DNA of 64,000 nt from CAMLOF01 sp041913045 (lineage in GTDB: Bacteria; Pseudomonadota; Gammaproteobacteria; Burkholderiales; Burkholderiaceae_C): assembly GCA_041913045.1 (NCBI GenBank), contig JAYSGB010000012.1, forward strand, positions 42,804-106,803, in the 5' to 3' direction. The notes below the pieces were generated by a model. It was given only the letters and a program-made list of their open reading frames with translations, was not told where the DNA came from and did no database searches. This document shows, piece after piece, positions 58,628 through 64,000 of the stretch (position 1 is its first letter; every line of letters begins with the position of its first letter). A program made the position numbers and the translations under genes.

Positions 58628-60337
58628 ATGAAAGCTTCTGATGCAGTAGCAAAAGTTCTGGCCGACCACAATGTCCTTTATGGTTTTGAGCTCATCGGTG
58701 GAATGATCACCCATCTGGTGGACAGTATTAACTTGCTCGGCAAGACTAAGTTGGTATCCATGCACCATGAGCAAGGGGCGGCCTTCGCTGCATCTGCGGT
58801 CGCCCGTGCGACCCACCACAAGGTTATCGGCGTCGCACTAGGCACCAGCGGCCCAGGCGCAACCAACCTAATTACTGGCATTGCCGATTGCTGGCTGGAC
58901 AGCCATCCGTGCGTGTTTCTCACCGGACAGGTGAACACCCACGAACTCAAGGGCGACCGCGCTATCCGCCAGCAAGGCTTCCAGGAACTCGACAGCGTGG
59001 CCCTGGTGAGCAGCATTACCAAGTACGCACACCAAGTCACCCACGTCGACGAACTCATTCCGAGCCTGCTCAAAGCGCTGCGTATTGCACGAGAAGGCCG
59101 TCCGGGTCCGGTCCTGCTGGACATCCCCATGGACATCCAGCGCGCCGAAATAGATGAAATGGTGCTGGACCAATTGATCAAAGCCAGCCTGGCCGCTCCC
59201 GTGGCCGAATCACAGGGCTCGTTCAGTGAGGTCTGGGCCGCGTTGGCCAAGGCACACAAGCCCTTGTTCCTGATTGGCGGCGGTGCTGTCAACTGCTCTA
59301 ACTTCAGCCGTTGGCTGAACCAGGTCGGCAAACTGGGTATTCCTCACGTCGCCAGCCTCAAAGGCGCTGAAAAGCTCACCGCCAGCGAACATTACCTGGG
59401 CATGCTCGGGGCCTATGGTACCCGCGCCGCCAACCATGCGGTGCAAAACTGTGACTTGCTGGTGGTGTTCGGCAGCCGCATGGACGTGCGTCAGACCGGC
59501 GCCAAGACTGAAACCTTCGCCGCCCATGCACAGGTCATCCAGTTTGACCTGGATATCGCGCAGCTGGACAACCGGGTCAAGGCGCAGCAGTCGATCCATG
59601 CCGAACTCGACAGCGTATTCGCCGACTTTATAAGCCATGCCACCTCGCTGCCAATGGCGCCAGCGGCCTGGCGTACTTACCTGGCCAAGGTGTTCGAGCA
59701 ATCGTTCGCCGATGAATATACGGACTGGAGCGTCAGCCCGTTCGCCCTGTTCAGCACACTCAACGAACTGACCGCTGACCGCGCCCTGGACTACGTTGCC
59801 GACGTCGGCAACAACCAGATGTGGGCAGCGCATACCCTGCGCCTGAGCCCCAACCAGGCTATGCACCACTCCGGCGGGCTGGGTACCATGGGCTTCGCCA
59901 TCCCCGCTGCAGTTGGGGTGAGCATCGCCGGTGACAAGCCGGTCATCGTCATCACCGGTGACGGTGGCGCGCAGTTGAATATTCAGGAACTGGATGTCAT
60001 CGCTCGTGACCAGTTGCCGATCCTGACCATTGTCATGAACAACTACTCACTAGGCATGGTGCGGGGCTTCCAGGAAATGTACTTCGAGGGGCGCAACTCG
60101 TCGACCTACTGGAACGGCCACTCCTCTCAGTTCAAGGCTCTGGGTGAGGCGTACGGCATCCCGTCGCACAGCGTAATCGACCAGGCTGCCTTTAACGCCG
60201 CAGTGACCGAATTCCTAGCTAATGGCAAGCCGATGTTGATCGAGGTGTTGATGCCCGACGCCCGCGAATGCCGCCCGCGCCTGGAGTTTGGCCGGCCGAT
60301 TGACGAGCAGTCGCCGCTGATGGACCTGGGCCGATGA
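58628..60337 (+). CDS. ThDP-dependent acetaldehyde-transfer enzyme (YerE-like)
   Basis: A 569-residue acetolactate-synthase-like protein. The active-site Glu is in MHHEQGAAFAASAVAR and the ThDP-binding motif in VITGDGGAQLNIQELDVIA...MNNYSLG. In Yersinia, YerE uses pyruvate to add a two-carbon unit to C4 of CDP-3,6-dideoxy-4-keto-hexose, giving the branched-chain yersiniose A. Its place straight after ddhDABC supports the same reaction. A true acetolactate synthase is less likely, because no small subunit or branched-chain amino-acid genes are near. Confidence 0.82.
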   Translation: MKASDAVAKVLADHNVLYGFELIGGMITHLVDSINLLGKTKLVSMHHEQGAAFAASAVARATHHKVIGVALGTSGPGATNLITGIADCWLDSHPCVFLTGQVNTHELKGDRAIRQQGFQELDSVALVSSITKYAHQVTHVDELIPSLLKALRIAREGRPGPVLLDIPMDIQRAEIDEMVLDQLIKASLAAPVAESQGSFSEVWAALAKAHKPLFLIGGGAVNCSNFSRWLNQVGKLGIPHVASLKGAEKLTASEHYLGMLGAYGTRAANHAVQNCDLLVVFGSRMDVRQTGAKTETFAAHAQVIQFDLDIAQLDNRVKAQQSIHAELDSVFADFISHATSLPMAPAAWRTYLAKVFEQSFADEYTDWSVSPFALFSTLNELTADRALDYVADVGNNQMWAAHTLRLSPNQAMHHSGGLGTMGFAIPAAVGVSIAGDKPVIVITGDGGAQLNIQELDVIARDQLPILTIVMNNYSLGMVRGFQEMYFEGRNSSTYWNGHSSQFKALGEAYGIPSHSVIDQAAFNAAVTEFLANGKPMLIEVLMPDARECRPRLEFGRPIDEQSPLMDLGR

Positions 60338-61269
60338 GGCTAGCGATTCTCGGGGCCAGCAGCCACATTGCCAAGGACTTGGTTGCCAGCATTGCCGCAC
60401 ACACCGCTTACACCTGCACCTTGTTCGTCCGCGCGCCTTGCGCGCTGGACGCCGAGCTGCAAGCAATCGCAGCGCGCAAGGGCTTTGCCGTCAGTGACTA
60501 CGCCGGCTTCGACGCCAATAGCCAGTTCGACGCGATCATCAACTTCGTAGGCGTTGGAGACCCGGCCCGCGCCGTACAGATGGGCAAGGAAATCTTCACG
60601 GTCACCGAGAAGTACGACAACCTGGCACTGGACTACCTGTGCAGCCACCCGGCGTGCCGCTACATCTACCTTAGCAGCGGCGCGGCCTACGGCAGCAACT
60701 TCGCAGCCCCCGTCAGCGAAGCCTCGCACGCGATCTTTCCGATCAACGGCCTGCGCCCGCAGGACTGGTACGGTGCGGCCAAGTTCCAGGCCGAATGCCG
60801 GCACCGCGCGCTGCCTGAGGCGGCGATCGTCGATGTGCGAGTCTTCAGTTACTTCAGCCACCGCCAGGCTCCGCAGACACGCTTCTTCCTCAGCGATATC
60901 CTGCGGGCGCTGCACGCTGGCAGCGTACTGGAAGTGGCGCCGGACGACATGCTGCGCGATTACCTGACGCCGTCCGACTTCCTGCTGTTGATCGACCGCA
61001 TCCTGCAGGCGCCGCCCTGCAATGCTGCCGTCGACTGCTACAGCCAGGCTCCAGTGGGCAAGTTCGAGTTGCTCGCAGCGCTGGGCGAAACCTTCGGCCT
61101 GCAGCACAGCATCGTCGGCGACCAGGTGCGAGTCAATGCCACCGGCCCTAAGGCCCATTACTACTCCCTCAATCGTAAAGCCGAGCAGTTGTTCGGCTAT
61201 ATGCCGTGCGACTCGTCGCTCAGCGGTGTAGTACGCGAGATCAGGCAGCTACTCGATGCAAGAGGCTAA
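60334..61269 (+). CDS. NAD-dependent sugar reductase (YerF-like)
   Basis: A 311-residue SDR protein starting MRLAILGASSHIAKDLVASI, with IYLSSGAAYGSNFAAPV and a DWYGAAKFQAECRHR (YxxxK) pair. In the yersiniose pathway YerF reduces the acetyl side chain made by YerE. The 4-base overlap with the YerE-like gene suggests joint use. Sequence family is clear, the substrate is inferred. Confidence 0.75.
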   Translation: MRLAILGASSHIAKDLVASIAAHTAYTCTLFVRAPCALDAELQAIAARKGFAVSDYAGFDANSQFDAIINFVGVGDPARAVQMGKEIFTVTEKYDNLALDYLCSHPACRYIYLSSGAAYGSNFAAPVSEASHAIFPINGLRPQDWYGAAKFQAECRHRALPEAAIVDVRVFSYFSHRQAPQTRFFLSDILRALHAGSVLEVAPDDMLRDYLTPSDFLLLIDRILQAPPCNAAVDCYSQAPVGKFELLAALGETFGLQHSIVGDQVRVNATGPKAHYYSLNRKAEQLFGYMPCDSSLSGVVREIRQLLDARG

Positions 61270-61660
61270 CCCGTCGCTCCCCTGGCTGCGCAAGCTGCTG
61301 CAGGTGAATCTGCTCCGCTTCCTGCTGGTGGGCGTGCTGAACGCGGCGTTCGGCTATGGTTGCTTTGCCGGTTTTCTGTACCTGGGCCTGCACTACAGTG
61401 CAGCCTTGCTGGTGGCCACCGTGCTAGGCGTCGCCTTCAATTTCAAAAGCACCGGGGCCCTGGTGTTCGGCTCGAAGAACAACAAACTGATCTTCAGGTT
61501 CGCGGCTGGGTATGGCGTGGTCTATGGCACCAACCTAGTCGGTATTGCAGCGCTCAAGCTGCTGGGTGTCGACCCCTACCTGGCCGGCATGGCATTGATC
61601 GTACCCATGGCCCTACTCTCCTTTGTCATCAATAACAGGTTCGTTTTCAATTATGCGTAA
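61256..61660 (+). CDS. GtrA-like membrane protein
   Basis: A 134-residue protein with four TM helices of the GtrA family (LRFLLVGVLNAAFGYGCFAG, then LLVATVLGVAFNFKSTGALV and FVINNRFVF at the end). GtrA proteins are thought to flip undecaprenyl-phosphate-linked sugars into the periplasm. It overlaps both neighbours (14 and 8 bases), forming a compact gtrA-gtrB pair. Confidence 0.85.
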   Translation: MQEANPSLPWLRKLLQVNLLRFLLVGVLNAAFGYGCFAGFLYLGLHYSAALLVATVLGVAFNFKSTGALVFGSKNNKLIFRFAAGYGVVYGTNLVGIAALKLLGVDPYLAGMALIVPMALLSFVINNRFVFNYA

Positions 61661-62618
61661 GCTGATCAGCATAGTAACTCCCTGCTACAACGAAGAAGCT
61701 AACATCGATGAGCTATTCCAGCGCATCGTCGAGGTCATGTCGCGCCTTGATTACGACTACGAACATGTATTCATCGACAATTGCTCCACCGATGGCAGCC
61801 ACGCCAAGCTGCGCGGCTTGGCCGCGCAGGACAAACGCGTCAAGGTGATCTTCAACGCCCGCAACTTCGGCCATATCCGCTCGCCTTACCATGCCCTGCT
61901 GCAGGTCAATGGCGACTGTGCCGTGCTGATCGCCTCCGACTTGCAAGACCCTCCCGAGATGATCGAAGAGTTCGTGAAGAAATGGGAAGAAGGCTTCAAG
62001 ACCGTCATGGCGGTGAAGCCGCAGAGCGAAGAGTCGCGCATGATGTTCTTGGTGCGACGCGCCTATTACCGCTTCGTCACGCGCATCTCGGAAGTACCTC
62101 TGGTGCAGAACGCTACCGGTGCCGGCCTGTTTGACCGTGCGGTGCTGGACATCCTGAAGAAGATCGACGACCCGTACCCGTACTTCCGCGGCCTGCTGTG
62201 CGAGATCGGCTTCCCGATCGCCACCGTGCCGTTCAAGCAGCCACGCCGCCAGCGCGGCATCACCAAGAATAACTTCTACACCCTGTACGACATCGCCATG
62301 CTGGGCATCACCAATCACTCTAAGGTGCCCCTGCGCCTGATGGTGATGGGCGGTGGCTTGCTGGCAGGCCTGAGCCTGATGGCTGCGTTTGGCTTCCTGC
62401 TGGCCAAGCTGGTGTTCTGGAACTCGTTCCAGATGGGTATCGCCCCATTGCTGATTTCGCTGTTCTTCTTTAGCTCGGTGCAAATCCTGTTTCTTGGCAT
62501 GCTGGGGGAATATCTGGGGTCGGTGCATACGAAAATGCGCAATATGCCGTTGGTGGTGGAAGCCGAGCGCTTGAACTTTGACCAGCCGAGTGGAGCCGAA
62601 GACCATGACCGCGCGTAA
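61653..62618 (+). CDS. GtrB-like GT2 glycosyltransferase
   Basis: A 321-residue GT2 enzyme of the GtrB/dolichol-phosphate-mannose-synthase type from ATG 61653. The donor domain has SIVTPCYNEEANIDELFQR and AVLIASDLQDPPEMIEEFV (the DxD-like Asp pair), then two C-terminal TM helices (about 232-300, including LMVMGGGLLAGLSLMAAFG). It should load a sugar onto undecaprenyl phosphate for GtrA. In this operon the donor would be the CDP-branched sugar. Confidence 0.85.
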   Translation: MRKLISIVTPCYNEEANIDELFQRIVEVMSRLDYDYEHVFIDNCSTDGSHAKLRGLAAQDKRVKVIFNARNFGHIRSPYHALLQVNGDCAVLIASDLQDPPEMIEEFVKKWEEGFKTVMAVKPQSEESRMMFLVRRAYYRFVTRISEVPLVQNATGAGLFDRAVLDILKKIDDPYPYFRGLLCEIGFPIATVPFKQPRRQRGITKNNFYTLYDIAMLGITNHSKVPLRLMVMGGGLLAGLSLMAAFGFLLAKLVFWNSFQMGIAPLLISLFFFSSVQILFLGMLGEYLGSVHTKMRNMPLVVEAERLNFDQPSGAEDHDRA

Positions 62619-62663
62619 GTCGATGCCTGCAGCTGGGGGCAGCAGCGCCCCTGACCTTACGCG
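62612..62663. repeat. Nested inverted repeat after the GT2 gene
   Basis: CGCGTAAG (62612-62619) and CTTACGCG (62656-62663) pair perfectly and enclose a second stem GGGGC (62636-62640) / GCCCC (62647-62651). There is no T-run, so it may be a Rho-assisted terminator or a recombination-related structure at the end of the operon. Confidence 0.45.
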
Positions 62664-63300
62664 AGATCGTTTCGGACGCGACGGATGGATTTCTCCCGGT
62701 CCAAGGACGTGGCGATATTCTTCGTGACCTGCCAATACGCCCCAGTCAAGGAGACTTATGCGACGGCGGTCTTGTACACGGTCGACCTTAAAGGGCTGAT
62801 CGATCATAGGAAGGGCGACGCTTCATTTTTGCCATTGGGTCTGGGACTTCATACTTGGCTCCTTTCAGGGCATGTCAGCCGGGCCCTGATTTAGGCGCTG
62901 AACGCACAGAAAGCCAAGCGCTGGATTGCTGACTCACTTGCCGAGAATCAGCAACAAGGGCTGCAAAACGCTGCGGACACTTTTGGCAAAAACCCGCGCT
63001 TTTCCAAACTTGCATGAACCTTCTACGGAGCCTGGTTTGGAAAAAGGCTAAACTCCACCGATGGTTTTGGAAATCTCCCGCACGAACCCGCTCTAACCAG
63101 CTGCAACTGCTTCCGACCAGCAATGGCTACTGAGCTGTATTTCAATCATCCAAGTAGCTGTAACAATGATTGAGAAACGCTGCGGAAACTTTGGCATTTG
63201 TCCGCGAGCCTCCTATCCGGCAGGATGGGGCAATCGAGCGAATTTCGAAATAGAAGGCGACTCCACCACCATTCATAAGTCCTTGATTTTCAAGGAATGA
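62664..63300. other. Region without recognisable genes, with a direct repeat
   Basis: Short open frames exist on both strands (for example 62685-62894 +), but none has a recognisable product or good start. An imperfect 21-22-bp direct repeat, AACGCTGCGG(A/C)ACTTTTGGCA type, occurs at 62967-62988 and 63176-63196. The segment GGCGACTCCACCACCA at 63256-63271 resembles the 3' end of a tRNA or tmRNA and is followed by a TCCTTGA/TCAAGGA hairpin (63280-63296). It may be an old att site, which is uncertain. Confidence 0.4.
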
Positions 63301-63305
63301 AAAAG

Positions 63306-63335
63306 AAAGCGGCCTCTAGCAGGTCGCTTTTTTTT
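63306..63335 (+). terminator. Strong rho-independent terminator
   Basis: A 9-bp stem with one wobble pair, AAAGCGGCC (63306-63314) / GGTCGCTTT (63322-63330), has a 7-base loop and is followed by an unbroken T-run ending at 63335. It would stop transcription entering the integrase region from the left. Confidence 0.8.
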
Positions 63336-63651
63336 CGCCCGCTCTGACGTTTTTTTGCCAGTTTCGTCGGAGCCCCTCTGCGGAGGGCCGCGGATGAATG
63401 CGCTTGGGTGCGGCCGATGACGGCTGACTGCGCTGCAGTACTCACAAGGGCTGTGGCGCGCCGGACCGGTTGGCTACGATCATGGACTGCTCGCGAAGCT
63501 ATACGTAACTCCACGTTTACGGAGTTGAGTATGTTCTCGTACACCGCAGCGCCTATCCCGGCGTCCCGCGTCTTCGCGCAAATTACCGCTAACGCAAAGC
63601 CGCTTCCTGGTTTGCCGCCCGCTTGGCGGCGGCTGTCGCAAGGAGGGCTGC
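63336..63651 (+). other. Leader region upstream of integrase fragment
   Basis: A 316-bp stretch with no convincing gene. A weak 83-codon frame (63408-63659) has no recognisable family. Just before the integrase start there is a GCCGCC...GGCGGC inverted repeat (about 63615-63632) and a strong AAGGAGGG ribosome site (63640-63647). Confidence 0.4.
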
Positions 63652-63969
63652 ATGGCTAAGCCCTATCGCACCGGCAGTAGTCGAGGCAGCACATGGGCGT
63701 TTCGCCTGCGTGTTGAAGGTCAGGACATCTACCGCCAAGGTTTCAAAACCGAGAGCGAGGCCGCTAAGGAGCTGGCCAAACTGCGCGCACTTGTGAAATC
63801 CCAAGGCAACCCGGCACGCCGAGGCCCCTGGGGCACGTCGCTTGCGCAGGCCCTGCTGGAGTATGGCCTGGAGCGTCTGCCTGGACTGAAGGGCGCAGAC
63901 CAAGAGGCTCGACGTATCAACCGGTACTTGCGCTTGGCCGGTTTGCTGTTGATTCACCGTACAAACTGA
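63652..63969 (+). pseudogene. Phage-type integrase N-terminus, truncated
   Basis: A 105-codon frame. The first part (WAFRLRVEGQDIYRQGFKTE, then SEAAKELAKLRALVKSQGNP) resembles the arm-binding N-terminal domain of tyrosine recombinases. A core-binding helix region follows (LAQALLEYGLERLPGLKGAD). The catalytic domain is absent: from about 63945 the frame runs into what looks like the terminus of an insertion sequence and stops. A strong ribosome site at 63640-63647 is retained. This is the relic of an integrated island or phage. Confidence 0.55.
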
Positions 63970-64000
63970 GCCAGTGTTCACGCCGAATATTGAGCCACTA
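63945..64000. mobile_element. Possible IS21-type insertion sequence terminus
   Basis: Read on the minus strand, 63963-63945 is TGTACGGTGAATCAACAGC, which resembles the terminal sequence of IS21-family elements found in Pseudomonas. Two TGAGCCA motifs follow on the plus strand at 63967-63973 and 63991-63997, in keeping with the repeated binding motifs of IS21 ends. The rest lies outside the window. The family is from recall of such ends and is not certain. Confidence 0.4.

Noticed and set aside
58628..60337. Acetolactate synthase of branched-chain amino-acid synthesis
   Set aside because: The position behind ddhDABC and before a YerF-like reductase, and the absence of a small subunit gene, fit the YerE role better.
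62685..62894. 69-codon frame after the GT2 gene
   Set aside because: No ribosome site and no recognisable family. The opposite strand is equally open. It may be debris of an insertion sequence.
63408..63659. 83-codon frame before the integrase fragment
   Set aside because: Composition is odd, no family is recognised and the start is poor. It overlaps the integrase ribosome site and start.
1..64000. CRISPR arrays, rRNA operons or complete tRNA genes
   Set aside because: No regularly spaced 25-40-bp repeats were seen, nor any recognisable rRNA or full cloverleaf tRNA. The only short tandem array is the 7-bp repeat at 49861.

Overview
The window is high-GC proteobacterial DNA containing one 100-N scaffold gap. 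Codon use and families fit a Burkholderiales (Comamonadaceae-like) or Pseudomonas host, and the sequence alone does not decide between them. Almost every gene is on the + strand. There are three large blocks with mobile-DNA scars between them.

Block 1 (1-21,759) is the late half of a lambda-type siphoprophage in canonical order. It runs: large terminase (5' end outside the window), gpW-like joiner, portal, S49 head protease with a nested scaffold, decoration protein, major capsid, head-tail joining proteins, tail tube, tail assembly chaperones G/GT with a -1 slippery site, tape measure, distal tail proteins, two RCC1-propeller tail proteins, NlpC/P60 protein, tail-tip J protein, and holin. 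A reverse-strand cargo cassette (ccdA, ccdB and a PD-(D/E)XK-like protein, 9,352-10,559) sits between the tail chaperones and the tape measure. No integrase, repressor or replication genes of this phage are in view.

Block 2 (21,964-27,220) is an unusual five-gene module. It holds a NusG-domain protein with an N-terminal HTH and proline-rich linker, a large serine recombinase, two consecutive ParB/RepB-like proteins, and a stand-alone RfaH-like NusG paralogue with its own promoter. About 150 bp after the RfaH-like gene lies a perfect 12-bp ops element (27,369-27,380), the RfaH recruitment signal. It stands in the leader of the surface-polysaccharide locus, so the antiterminator and its likely target are side by side.

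Block 3 (27,538-62,618) is a Wzx/Wzy-type O-antigen (or capsule) locus in two parts. The first part starts with relics of an rml (dTDP-rhamnose) operon around a Wzz-like gene. It continues with a full legionaminic acid pathway (legB, C, H, I, G, ptmE, ptmF-like, legF, ptmA-like), Wzx and Wzy, a candidate glycosyltransferase, a WbpG/HisH/HisF amidotransferase trio, the UDP-L-FucNAc genes (wbjBCD/fnlABC), a WbjE-type transferase, a WbjF/WbpV-type reductase/epimerase, a small initiating phosphoglycosyl transferase, and WbpM. The N gap and a 7-bp tandem repeat lie just before wbpM. A truncated IS630-type transposase and an AT-rich polytopic membrane gene then separate it from the second part. The second part is a CDP-3,6-dideoxyhexose operon (ddhD, A, B, C) with YerE-like and YerF-like enzymes for a branched-chain (yersiniose-type) sugar, plus GtrA and GtrB-like proteins. 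Together with the polytopic protein they could form a GtrABC-style periplasmic decoration system.

The right end (62,619-64,000) holds no intact gene except the truncated N-terminus of a phage-type integrase, with a strong terminator, repeats and what looks like an IS21-type terminus. It marks another mobile-element junction.
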